Shown here: one piece after another, positions 1 to 8,055 of the stretch | How positions within the stretch are numbered: the stretch's first letter is position 1 | How the letters are laid out: each line of letters opens with the position of its first letter | Source of the DNA: Paenibacillus wulumuqiensis | GTDB lineage: Bacteria; Bacillota; Bacilli; Paenibacillales; Paenibacillaceae | DNA: 64,000 nucleotides | Reading direction: 5' to 3' | NCBI RefSeq assembly: GCF_000971965.1 | Contig: NZ_LAQP01000018.1 | Coordinates: forward strand, 1 to 64,000 | Translations under genes and position numbers: made by a program | The notes under the pieces: model-generated | Told to the model about the DNA's origin: nothing | The model's database searches: none | What the model saw: the letters and a program-made list of their open reading frames with translations, nothing else

Positions 1-20
1 TTGTTCAGTTTTCAAAGATC
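1..20 (-). promoter_or_regulatory. rRNA operon leader, boxA-like antitermination segment
   Basis: On the minus strand the first 20 bases read GATCTTTGAAAACTGAACAA, a sequence typical of rRNA operon leaders and spacers in Bacillaceae and Paenibacillaceae. Together with the two promoters just upstream it marks the start of an rRNA operon whose 16S gene should lie beyond the left edge. No mature rRNA is in the window. Confidence 0.75.
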
Positions 21-65
21 AAAGTCTTTTTCATCGTCGCCGTGTCTCTCGGTGACAACTTTTAT

Positions 66-94
66 ATCTTATCATGTCGGCAATCATCTGTCAA
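66..94 (-). promoter_or_regulatory. rRNA operon promoter P2
   Basis: Minus-strand -35 TTGACA (89-94) and -10 TAAGAT (66-71) are separated by exactly 17 bp. The -35 box is a perfect sigma-A match, and the promoter lies about 45 bp before the boxA-like leader, as in tandem rrn promoters of Bacillales. Confidence 0.85.
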
Positions 95-183
95 CAACTT
101 TTTTTGAAGAAGTTTTTGATGATGATTCAGCACATGGTGCTGTGTGCTTTCATGATGACCGGCTATTTCTTGGCCGGAATTAG

Positions 184-212
184 AGTATAGCATGTGCGTA
201 TTTTTATTGCAA
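184..212 (-). promoter_or_regulatory. rRNA operon promoter P1
   Basis: Minus-strand -35 TTGCAA (207-212), 17-bp spacer, -10 TATACT (184-189) preceded by a TG extension. It lies 118 bp upstream of P2, giving the usual tandem P1/P2 arrangement of rRNA operons. The 60-codon plus-strand frame over this region is antisense to the leader and is not a gene. Confidence 0.8.
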
Positions 213-606
213 CACCTTTTTTGAATTAATTTTATACTCTCTATTTCTGACTCTTTTTCTGTTGATGATTCAGCTTTTAGAGCTGCTTCGTTTAGCTGTC
301 AAAGCTGCTTCTTAAATAATAAGGCATTCATTTCCTGCATGTAATAAATCGGTTCGATGTCCAATATGGTTTTCACAGAAGAACTGTGTTACATAGACTC
401 TACTCTCATTTGTTGGCTTGTACTCTATTATAATCTGCCTATCACCCTCGGTTTGCTTATACCACTCTTCTGCTGCATATCGCTGTAGTATTCTTTTATG
501 GATTAGCTATGCAGCATTGTGCTTTCACTTCAGGGTGGCAAGCAAAATAGCAGTGAAGCTATTATTACATAGTAAGTTGTTATGACTACGCGATATAAGC
601 GTATAT
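213..606. other. intergenic region, nothing recognised
   Basis: AT-rich stretch upstream of the rRNA promoters. It has no open frame with a ribosome binding site, no tRNA fold and no repeat that I can support. It may hold UP elements or upstream rRNA promoters. Confidence 0.5.
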
Positions 607-660
607 AAAAAGATACATCCACTTTGCTCTTCCGGCAAATCAAAGTGGATGTATCTTTTT
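607..660 (-). terminator. strong rho-independent terminator after the sensor kinase
   Basis: Perfect 20-bp inverted repeat (607-626 with 641-660) around a 14-nt loop. The arms end in A/T runs, so it can work on both strands. It ends transcription of the two-component operon before the rRNA promoters. Confidence 0.85.
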
Positions 661-749
661 ATTATTTCTATAATGCTAATTGACGGATAGCTCCCGTATT
701 CCTTCTATATACTGTAATTCCATATTTCTTATTATCCATATTCTGCTCT

Positions 750-2543
750 CTATTGCTGTTCAACAATCAGGGGCAGAGTGATTTTGACTTTGGTGCCTTC
801 TCCTTTTTTGCTGGAGATGGTGACGCCGTATTGTTCTCCATATAGAAGAGTGATGCGATGGTGTACATTCTGGATGCCGATTCCGGTAAACAGCTGGCGT
901 TTGCTTTTCGGATTAGGCAGTACGCTTTGCTCGCCCTGTTCGAGGCCTTCCATGCCGTCTCCATTGTCGACCACTTCACAGACGAGCGTATCCTCCAGCC
1001 TGGAGACGAGGATATAGATCACTCCGGCACCTTTTTCATTAAAGGCATGGAAAAAGGCATTCTCGATAAACGGCTGGATAATCAGCTTGGGTACATGATA
1101 CTCCATGCAATCCGGGGAGACAAAGTAATTGACCTGTACCTTGTTGCCATAGCGCACATGATTGATGAATACATAGTTCTTCATATTATTCAGTTCCTGC
1201 TCGATGGTGATCGTCTCGCTGACGTTGCTGATCGTATTCTGCAGCAGCGAGATTAGCGCGTTGATCGTCTCAGCGGCGGTATCCTTGTTGCCTTTTTGCA
1301 CCAGCATCTTGATCGATGCCAGAGTATTGTACAGGAAATGAGGATTGATCTGCCGCTGCAGGGCAGCCAGCTCGGCATTGCGCTGTTCTTTCTGTGTCTG
1401 GAGCAGACGGGCAATATAATCGTTCAGTTCATCGAGCATATAATTAAATGCACGGCTCAGCTCCTGCACTTCATAGCTGCCGGTCACATGCACATAATTG
1501 CCAAAGTCCTTTTCCGTAATGGTCGACATCTGGCGTACCAGCCGGGTCAGTGACTGGGTGAGCCGTCTGGAGATCAGGAAGACGGTCAGCAGCGCCGCCA
1601 TGACGATGCCGATACAGATCAGCGCAATATCCCGCACATTGACGATCTGACCGACAGCATACTCGCGGTCGATCATATTGACCAGGTAGATATTATAGGA
1701 CGGGATATAGTTGGACAGGATGATATGATTTTTGCCCATCACGTCAGCATTTTTATAATTGAGCTTTTGCTTGTTAATTTCTTTGGCATAACCGAGCAGA
1801 TCCGGGGAAAAGGTGCCTATCAGCTGCTCCTGATTGCTGGAGATGATCCGGCCATTGGCATCCAGGATCAGCACATCGCTGCCGGTACTCGTAAAGTTAC
1901 TATAGAAGCGTTTGAATTCCTGCTCCTTGATCGCGATATAAATGGTACCGTACAGAAATCCGCTGGTGCGCTCCATTAAGGCTTTGGAGGCTACGATATA
2001 TCTGTCCTTGAGCATTCGGGACTGAGCGGATTCTTCATCATACTGGTACATCAGCCGCTTTGGTTCGGCTATTGTGCGTTCGGTCAGCTTGCTTTTGGCC
2101 AGTTGCGCCGGATCGACCGGCCAGTAGGACCAGTCAGACGAGTAGCTGCGTCCATTGACACCGCTCACGATTATGCCTACATCATAAGCATCCACGTTTG
2201 ACTTGATCTGCTTCATCTGCTGTCCCATGGCGAAATAGGAGCTGGACATGGTAATGGAGTCGCTCTCTCCGCTGGTCAGGTAATTTTTGACGGTGCCGTT
2301 CTGGGAGGCATGGCTTACTCCATTTACAATCGAATCGTTAAATGATTCCATGCTGCTCTTGATCTGATTAAGCACTTTGGAATTGGTAATGCTGAATGTC
2401 TCTGTGAACAATCGTTCCGACATTCGTATCGTCACCAGTGAGGTTAGCAGGCAGACGGCGATAATGCTGACAACCATCACGATAAACAATTTGAAAAATA
2501 ATCCCTGCTGCTCAAACCGGAGCACATATTTCTTCCAATTCAT
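750..2543 (-). CDS. YesM-type sensor histidine kinase
   Basis: Membrane sensor kinase of the LytS/YesM type (597 aa) that should phosphorylate the response regulator encoded just upstream. Two membrane segments (about residues 18-40 and 303-325) enclose a large extracellular sensor domain. A HAMP linker follows (about 325-380), then a His_kinase module with the phospho-acceptor motif QINPHFLYN (His402) and a C-terminal HATPase with DNGDG and GIGIQNV boxes. The gene starts 49 bp after the regulator stop in the same operon. Pairs of this kind are common in Paenibacillus and usually control nearby carbohydrate transporters, but no transporter adjoins this one, so the ligand is unknown. Confidence 0.9.
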   Translation of the reverse strand: MNWKKYVLRFEQQGLFFKLFIVMVVSIIAVCLLTSLVTIRMSERLFTETFSITNSKVLNQIKSSMESFNDSIVNGVSHASQNGTVKNYLTSGESDSITMSSSYFAMGQQMKQIKSNVDAYDVGIIVSGVNGRSYSSDWSYWPVDPAQLAKSKLTERTIAEPKRLMYQYDEESAQSRMLKDRYIVASKALMERTSGFLYGTIYIAIKEQEFKRFYSNFTSTGSDVLILDANGRIISSNQEQLIGTFSPDLLGYAKEINKQKLNYKNADVMGKNHIILSNYIPSYNIYLVNMIDREYAVGQIVNVRDIALICIGIVMAALLTVFLISRRLTQSLTRLVRQMSTITEKDFGNYVHVTGSYEVQELSRAFNYMLDELNDYIARLLQTQKEQRNAELAALQRQINPHFLYNTLASIKMLVQKGNKDTAAETINALISLLQNTISNVSETITIEQELNNMKNYVFINHVRYGNKVQVNYFVSPDCMEYHVPKLIIQPFIENAFFHAFNEKGAGVIYILVSRLEDTLVCEVVDNGDGMEGLEQGEQSVLPNPKSKRQLFTGIGIQNVHHRITLLYGEQYGVTISSKKGEGTKVKITLPLIVEQQ

Positions 2544-2592
2544 CTGGCTTCACACTCATTTTCTGTTCGGGTATGCGACGGCAGGCGGCAGG

Positions 2593-4173
2593 TCAGCCAC
2601 GTACATGTTGACGGCGGTACTGGCTCGGGGATAATCCAGTCCACTTTTTGAATACTTTGGTGAAATAGCTGTGATCCGAATAGCCGACCTTGCCGCTGAT
2701 CTCGGAAATGGAATAACTGTCGGTGCGCAGCATCTCGGCAGCCTTTTCCACCCGGATCTTGTTGAGATGCTCGCTGAATCCTTCCTTGGTATGCGTCGTG
2801 AAGTAGCTCGACAGATATGACGGATTGAAATGAAAATGCTGTCCCAATCCGGTCAGGCTAAGCGGCTCTGCATAATGTTCCTCGATATACTCCAGCAGCA
2901 TCTTCATATTGGCACTGCCATTCTGGGAGGAACGGGACTGAATCTGCAGACTCACCCGATCCAGAAACTCGTTCAATACCGCCACAGTGGCCTCTACATG
3001 AACAGCATCGTTAATTTCCCGGAAATAGTCATATTTCTCTTCATCCAGCTGCTTGACGTCATAATCCTGGTTGCCCAGCAGCGTAATAATATTAAATATA
3101 ATGTTGCCGAGAAAGGATTTGAGCTCGAACGGTGTGGCTCGGTAATTGCCGGCCATCGCCTGGACATAGGTGCCCAGCTCGGTAAATGCCGACTCAAAGT
3201 TCTCGCGCCGCATCTCCTCGGCAAACTGCTTCAGATTAAACGCTCCCGGAAGCGATACAGGTTCACCCAGCTCCGCTTCGACCATAAGTATTCGCTCCGG
3301 AAAATAAAAACGATATTCCAGCAGTTTGACCAGCTGATGGTAAACGACTCCCAGCTGGTCAATACGGGTAAAGGCCTCGCCCATCGCCCAGGCTGTCTGC
3401 TGCTCCTCCGCTCCCTGCGCCTGGGCAAGCTCCCGAATCTGCGCAGTCATAAAGTTCTCGTCACCCGAATTCATATTTAATAGAAATATAATCAGTTGAG
3501 GATCAGCTGCTACCGGGCGAAAACTGACCGGTACACCGGCGGACTCGATACATTCAGCCAACCGGCCGCTAATGGCGGAGACATAGCTGCTTTTTTGCTG
3601 CAGGGTAAGTTCGCTGCCGGATGTACGCAGCTGCTGTGGCTGAATGCCGACCAGTGTATAGCTGTTATATGGAAAATGAATGGCGATCATCTCGGGGTCA
3701 TAGTCCATCTCGTATCCGGCAACCAGCTTCTCGATAATATGATCGACAGTTACCTGCTCATCGTCGGCCGCTTCGTCATAGGCAATGGAAGGGATGCGCC
3801 GGGCAGTCTTTTGCAAAACCTGCAGCAGCTCCTGCGTCTCCAGCTTGGGCTTGAGAATATAGTCGGCTACCCCACTCTGGAACGTGGAGCGCACATAGCT
3901 GAATTCCCCATAGCTGCTGAGCACGATCACTTCAATCTCCGGGTAGTTCTGCTTGACGATCCGGGTGAACTCCTCGCCGTCCATAACCGGCATTACGATA
4001 TCCGTAATGACAATGTGAGGCTGCAGCTCATCGATCAGATCCAGTGCTTCCCTACCGTTGGAAGCTTCGCCGATAATCTGAAATCCATATTGTTCCCATA
4101 CCAGATAATGCTTGATTCCCTGACGGACCAGCACTTCATCATCTACGATCAATATTTTGCATAATTCTTTCAT
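2593..4173 (-). CDS. YesN-type response regulator, AraC family
   Basis: Two-component regulator (526 aa). The receiver domain (about 1-120) has acidic residues near D11/D12, phospho-acceptor D58 in IVITDIVMP, and K103 in YILKPK. A variable middle region leads to two AraC-type helix-turn-helix motifs at the C-terminus (about 425-525), ending in the typical GYSDHSYFTKVFKKWTGLSP signature. An AGGGAGTG ribosome binding site precedes the ATG. It is the first gene of the regulator-kinase operon. A cre-like operator overlaps a TATAAT box upstream, suggesting carbon-catabolite control. Targets cannot be inferred from context. Confidence 0.92.
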   Translation of the reverse strand: MKELCKILIVDDEVLVRQGIKHYLVWEQYGFQIIGEASNGREALDLIDELQPHIVITDIVMPVMDGEEFTRIVKQNYPEIEVIVLSSYGEFSYVRSTFQSGVADYILKPKLETQELLQVLQKTARRIPSIAYDEAADDEQVTVDHIIEKLVAGYEMDYDPEMIAIHFPYNSYTLVGIQPQQLRTSGSELTLQQKSSYVSAISGRLAECIESAGVPVSFRPVAADPQLIIFLLNMNSGDENFMTAQIRELAQAQGAEEQQTAWAMGEAFTRIDQLGVVYHQLVKLLEYRFYFPERILMVEAELGEPVSLPGAFNLKQFAEEMRRENFESAFTELGTYVQAMAGNYRATPFELKSFLGNIIFNIITLLGNQDYDVKQLDEEKYDYFREINDAVHVEATVAVLNEFLDRVSLQIQSRSSQNGSANMKMLLEYIEEHYAEPLSLTGLGQHFHFNPSYLSSYFTTHTKEGFSEHLNKIRVEKAAEMLRTDSYSISEISGKVGYSDHSYFTKVFKKWTGLSPSQYRRQHVRG

Positions 4174-4655
4174 TCAGACACTCCCTATATCACCAGATGC
4201 CTCGGTTGTACGTTCGATTACGAGCATGCCGAAAATTCCTGTTTATCTGCGGATCGCTCTGTCTATATGTCTGCAGCACTCACTGTACTGCAGTGTAATA
4301 TGCACTTCGTCATATTGATAGCGTTTACATTATAGCTGTATCCCAAATGTCTGATTTTGTCTTTTTATGCTATCACATAATTCATATTTACGGGACAAAA
4401 TGTTTTGCGTAACCCGGTTATGGGCAGGCGAATATGCTGCATTCGCAGCTGCTGATTTCCATGAAATTTTCACCTCATTGAAGCTTGTCCTAGATAGAGC
4501 AGCAGTCTTTATGATCAATGCATTGTCATACAAATCCATTTTACGGTTAAACATAATCTATATATGTATTCAGCCGCCTTTACTTCGCTTATCATACCAG
4601 AATGGAAAGCTTCGGGAAAAGACGCCGTTATTACTATAACTAAGGAGCGATACGT
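4174..4655. other. divergent intergenic region
   Basis: This 482-bp gap separates the response regulator (minus) from the DUF202 gene (plus). Apart from the cre/-10 element it holds no supported gene. Open frames overlapping it lack ribosome binding sites. Confidence 0.5.
4316..4334 (-). promoter_or_regulatory. cre-like operator overlapping a -10 box
   Basis: Minus-strand TGTAAACGCTATCA (4316-4329) matches the CcpA cre consensus TGWAARCGYTWNCW at every position. It abuts a TATAAT -10 hexamer (4329-4334) about 150 bp upstream of the response regulator. No good -35 box is visible, so the promoter itself is tentative. CcpA bound here would block transcription. Confidence 0.6.
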
Positions 4656-5033
4656 ATGCCTGATTCCTCTCACACCGAACCGGCCAACGAATCGAAATAT
4701 ACCCAGCAGCACCTGGCCAATGAACGAACCTATCTCGCCTGGATTCGCACCAGTCTCGCCATTCTCGGCATCGGCTTTCTCGCACCGGGACTGACCTTTC
4801 GCTCGGAAATGTTTGCGCACACCGGTCATCTGATCGCTTCGATCGGCGGGATCGGTGCCGTGCTGATGGGCGGCTGTGTCTTCGGCCTTGCGACACACAG
4901 CTATTTCCGCAAGCGGCGCGGTATTAACAACGGGAGCTTTCAATCAACCAGTGTGCTGATCTGGTTTGTCGTGGCGGCGCTGGGATTCATCATGATCCTG
5001 CTGATTATGCTCGTTATTCTGATGCTGCTGTAA
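4656..5033 (+). CDS. DUF202 (YidH-type) inner-membrane protein
   Basis: Small membrane protein (125 aa) of the DUF202/YidH family, function unknown. The family signature NERTYLAWIRTSLAIL is at about residues 24-39 and overlaps the first hydrophobic segment. Two further hydrophobic segments (about 65-85 and 102-124) give three membrane passes. An AAGGAG ribosome binding site lies just before the ATG. It is monocistronic and converges on the GGDEF gene downstream. Confidence 0.85.
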   Translation: MPDSSHTEPANESKYTQQHLANERTYLAWIRTSLAILGIGFLAPGLTFRSEMFAHTGHLIASIGGIGAVLMGGCVFGLATHSYFRKRRGINNGSFQSTSVLIWFVVAALGFIMILLIMLVILMLL

Positions 5034-5081
5034 CGATATAGAGTATAGAGATGCAGCCAATGATCCGGCCTACATTACAAA

Positions 5082-5108
5082 ACCGCCAGCATATCATACT
5101 CTGGCGGT
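5082..5108 (-). terminator. possible terminator after the GGDEF gene
   Basis: 8-bp perfect inverted repeat ACCGCCAG/CTGGCGGT with an 11-nt loop between convergent genes. On the minus strand it is followed only by a short T-rich stretch, so termination may be weak. Confidence 0.45.
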
Positions 5109-5116
5109 CATCATGC

Positions 5117-6430
5117 TTATCTATGATCTTTGTAAAAGCGTACCTGTCCCCGGCCGCATCGCTTGGCATTATATAGCGCCTTGTCGGCATAACGCAGCAG
5201 CTCTTCCGCCTCTACTCCATCCTGCGGATACACCGCTACTCCGATTGAAGATCCTGTCACAACCGGCTGCGATTGAAGCATCCATGGCTGCTGAAGATGC
5301 CAGCATATCCGGTTGGCGATTTCTTCAATGCAGCTGCGTGTTGTAATCAACGGCAAAATAACCACAAATTCGTCGCCACCAATCCGGGCAATCGTGTCCA
5401 TGGGTCCGAGCTCTCCAGCTATACGCTTCACCAGCTGTACAAGCAGCTCATCACCCGCTTCGTGTCCCAGCGTATCATTCACTTCTTTGAATCGGTCAAT
5501 ATCCAGATAAAGAACTCCCAGCAGGGTTCCATTATCAATTGTGGTCTGCATATCCTGATGCATCTGGCTCACCAGATAGCGGCGGTTGGGCACACCGGTC
5601 AGCGGGTCCATATAGGCAAGCGAGCGCAGCTGCTGCTCATGATTTTTACGCTCCATAATGTTACGGGATACGATTAGCACATAATCGGTATCTTCTCCGC
5701 TGCGGGCTACATAGGTCATATTCATTTCAAACCAGATATAATGCCCTGATGCATGACGGTAACGACATTCTTCCTTGAGGTGGGCAGCACGTTCAGCCAC
5801 AACCTTTTCAAAAGAGGCAATAAAGCGGTCGAGATCCTCCGGGTGCAGCATCGAAAAGCGCTCCTGTTGATAAAACTCCTCAGGCGAATAGCCCAGCATC
5901 GACTCCAGCGAAGGGGAGACATACTGAAGCCGCCGCTCCGGGGTCATCATGGTAATGACATCCGACATATTCTCGGCGATCAGTCTGTACTGTTCCTGGC
6001 TGGCGAGCAGTGCTGCTTCTGCCTTTTTGCGTTCGGTTACGTCCCGGCTCACGATGACCAGCCGATGCCGATTGCCATATTCATCGAAAATGGGCGTCTT
6101 CATGACTTCCCATATGCGGTGTACACCGTCAGGAGCAACAAATGACTTTTCGACCAGCAGCGGTGAGCCTTTGGCCCAAGCCTGCTCATCCGTTTGATGA
6201 TTGTATTCGAAAATCGCCGTATACTGCGGGCGGTAACGGGCGATCTCCAGATCGGTACGATTCAGATAATCTTCCAGCTCCAGACTGTAAATATCCATAA
6301 CCAGCTTATTGCATACGAGCCAGCATCCCTGTCCGTCCTTGAGCACGATAAATTCGGGAATCAGATCGATCAAGGTACGCAGCTGGGACTGGTCGTTCAG
6401 GCTGGAAAGCAGCGACTGGTGAAAATCCAT
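5117..6430 (-). CDS. PAS-PAS-GGDEF diguanylate cyclase
   Basis: Soluble signalling protein (437 aa) predicted to make cyclic di-GMP from two GTP. Two PAS domains (about 12-135 and 145-265), each ending in the (V/I)SR(D/N)(V/I)(T/M)ERK-type PAC signature, precede a GGDEF domain (about 268-435). The active-site motif is intact (RIGGDEFVV, GGDEF at 351-355), with the DPLTGVPNRR entry motif at 275. The RxxD product-inhibition site is not conserved (GPMD at 342-345), suggesting no I-site feedback. There is no EAL domain and no membrane segment. AGGAGG precedes the ATG, and the gene appears monocistronic. Confidence 0.92.
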   Translation of the reverse strand: MDFHQSLLSSLNDQSQLRTLIDLIPEFIVLKDGQGCWLVCNKLVMDIYSLELEDYLNRTDLEIARYRPQYTAIFEYNHQTDEQAWAKGSPLLVEKSFVAPDGVHRIWEVMKTPIFDEYGNRHRLVIVSRDVTERKKAEAALLASQEQYRLIAENMSDVITMMTPERRLQYVSPSLESMLGYSPEEFYQQERFSMLHPEDLDRFIASFEKVVAERAAHLKEECRYRHASGHYIWFEMNMTYVARSGEDTDYVLIVSRNIMERKNHEQQLRSLAYMDPLTGVPNRRYLVSQMHQDMQTTIDNGTLLGVLYLDIDRFKEVNDTLGHEAGDELLVQLVKRIAGELGPMDTIARIGGDEFVVILPLITTRSCIEEIANRICWHLQQPWMLQSQPVVTGSSIGVAVYPQDGVEAEELLRYADKALYNAKRCGRGQVRFYKDHR

Positions 6431-6736
6431 ATGTTATCCTCCTTTCAGATGAGATAGCAAACAGGGATGCGGCACAATCATCGCCTTCCCTGGTGAACCC
6501 CTATCTTTCCGTATTATTTATCCATTACAAGATATATCGGCTTCAAAGGTGAATATTGAGAGAACAGCGCTAGTTTAGAAGGGATTTTGGCAAAATTTTA
6601 TGATGTATATGTCACATTATGATCAAAATGGAATTCCACTGCTGCTCTCTGCCCTGTACAGCAGTCATATCAACGATACCCATTGAAGAACAATTACATA
6701 TTTTTATCAGATCACACCAATTTCATAACTTTCCAA

Positions 6737-6745
6737 TGATATAAT
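6737..6745 (+). promoter_or_regulatory. extended -10 promoter for the YwqB-like/SNF2 operon
   Basis: TG-A-TATAAT (TG at 6737-6738, TATAAT at 6740-6745) is a perfect extended -10 element. No good -35 is present at 17 bp, which extended -10 promoters can tolerate. The rest of the 350-bp gap (6431-6780) shows nothing else I can support. Confidence 0.6.
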
Positions 6746-6789
6746 AAGGGGATATTAATTCCGACTTTATTGCAGGAGAAATGAACCCT

Positions 6790-8055
6790 ATGGAACCTAG
6801 AGATACAACACATACAGATGCCGCTTTGCATTCTGATGGACACTCCGTCTCTATCTGGCATCAGCAGATGCAAAAGCAGCTAATTCCGCTGGAAGACAAT
6901 ATTCGCAATGTTCACTATACCGAGCAGGCGCTGCAGTTGCTGCTGCAGCATCAGCCAGAGCTGTCACCGGCAGCACAAACCCTATACCGGCTCAATGTAC
7001 TGCTGCTGATCTATCGCAGCGTCATGCTGCCTACCCACAAAATTACCGGCTCCACTCCGCTCTCGCTCGGCTACCATACCCGGCTCGCAGTGACCGAAAT
7101 GCAGAACCTGCTGGAAGCCCAGCTCACCCAGCCGCTGCCTGCTCTGCAAAAAGAGCAGGATAATCGACTGCTCACCGATACACTCTCGTATATCCGGCGC
7201 GAAATGCTGGCGGAAGTTCGGGATTCGTATGCGCTGCTGTCCTGCTACTATCGGTTCTGGCGCAGCTGGGTTCTCCCGCTGGATCGTGGACAGCAGCTGC
7301 TCGGCGCGGAGCTCTCTGCACTGGAACAGTCTGTTCCTCAGGAAGAGCCGCAGATGGGTATACGAAGAGTCAGCAGTTCATTTGAAGCTACATTGCTGCT
7401 GGCGCAGAGCTATATTTATTTCCAGCTGGGACAGGACGATCAGGCACTGGAGACGCTGCAGCAGGCTGCAGATCGGCATGACTTTTATCCCGAACGGCTG
7501 CCGGATGTACTCGCAGAGCTGGAGCAGGACGAGCAGTGGCCGCGCATGGTCAAATGGCTCATCGCGCTCGCTCCGATTCTGCGGCGGCAGTACTCGGATC
7601 TGCACCGCTACGGCGACTACTGGGAACAGGCAATCCGCCATCAGCCGGAAGCGGAAGGCCACATGTGGACCGTACTGGAGAGTCTGCTGCCGCTTGGCGG
7701 ACGCCTTTACGAAGATAAGCTGCTGGAATACGGCAAATGGCAGCAGTGGATGGATTATCAGCTCTCCTCGGGCAAGGACCCGGCGGGTTACAAGGTGACC
7801 GAGCTAAAGCCGCTGGAAATGAATGCCCCGGAAATGCTTCTGCCCTTTTACCATCAGGCGGTGGAGCGTCATATGGCCCAGAAAAACAGGGACGGCTACA
7901 AAGCGGCAGTGAAGCTGCTCAAACGCCTGTCCAAACTATACAAAAAAATCAAACAGGAAGAGCGCTGGGAACAGTTCATGGAGCAGTTCACCGGACGGCA
8001 CAGCCGCCTGCGCGCTCTTCAGGAAGAATTACGGAAAGGAAAACTGATTCCATGA
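6790..8055 (+). CDS. YwqB-like protein lacking the SWIM zinc finger
   Basis: Mostly helical, Leu/Gln-rich protein (421 aa) of unknown function with TPR-like character in the middle (for example LLAQSYIYFQLGQDDQALETLQQA). It overlaps the SNF2 helicase start by 4 bp (ATGA), so the two are translationally coupled. In Bacillus subtilis the SNF2 gene ywqA is preceded by ywqB, a SWIM zinc-finger protein. This protein sits in the same position and resembles the body of that family, but it has no CxC...CxH motif; the only Cys is in SCYYRF. The ATG at 6790 lies 11 nt after AGGAG, while the alternative ATG at 6781 is only 2 nt away. Confidence 0.75.
   Translation: MEPRDTTHTDAALHSDGHSVSIWHQQMQKQLIPLEDNIRNVHYTEQALQLLLQHQPELSPAAQTLYRLNVLLLIYRSVMLPTHKITGSTPLSLGYHTRLAVTEMQNLLEAQLTQPLPALQKEQDNRLLTDTLSYIRREMLAEVRDSYALLSCYYRFWRSWVLPLDRGQQLLGAELSALEQSVPQEEPQMGIRRVSSSFEATLLLAQSYIYFQLGQDDQALETLQQAADRHDFYPERLPDVLAELEQDEQWPRMVKWLIALAPILRRQYSDLHRYGDYWEQAIRHQPEAEGHMWTVLESLLPLGGRLYEDKLLEYGKWQQWMDYQLSSGKDPAGYKVTELKPLEMNAPEMLLPFYHQAVERHMAQKNRDGYKAAVKLLKRLSKLYKKIKQEERWEQFMEQFTGRHSRLRALQEELRKGKLIP

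Noticed and set aside
1-183. 60-codon plus-strand open frame at the left edge
   Set aside because: It has no ribosome binding site and lies antisense to the tandem rRNA promoters and leader.
7737-8051. Extended N-terminus of the SNF2 helicase
   Set aside because: These 105 codons read through the preceding gene in another frame. The ATG at 8052 with GGAAAGGA and an ATGA overlap is the real start.
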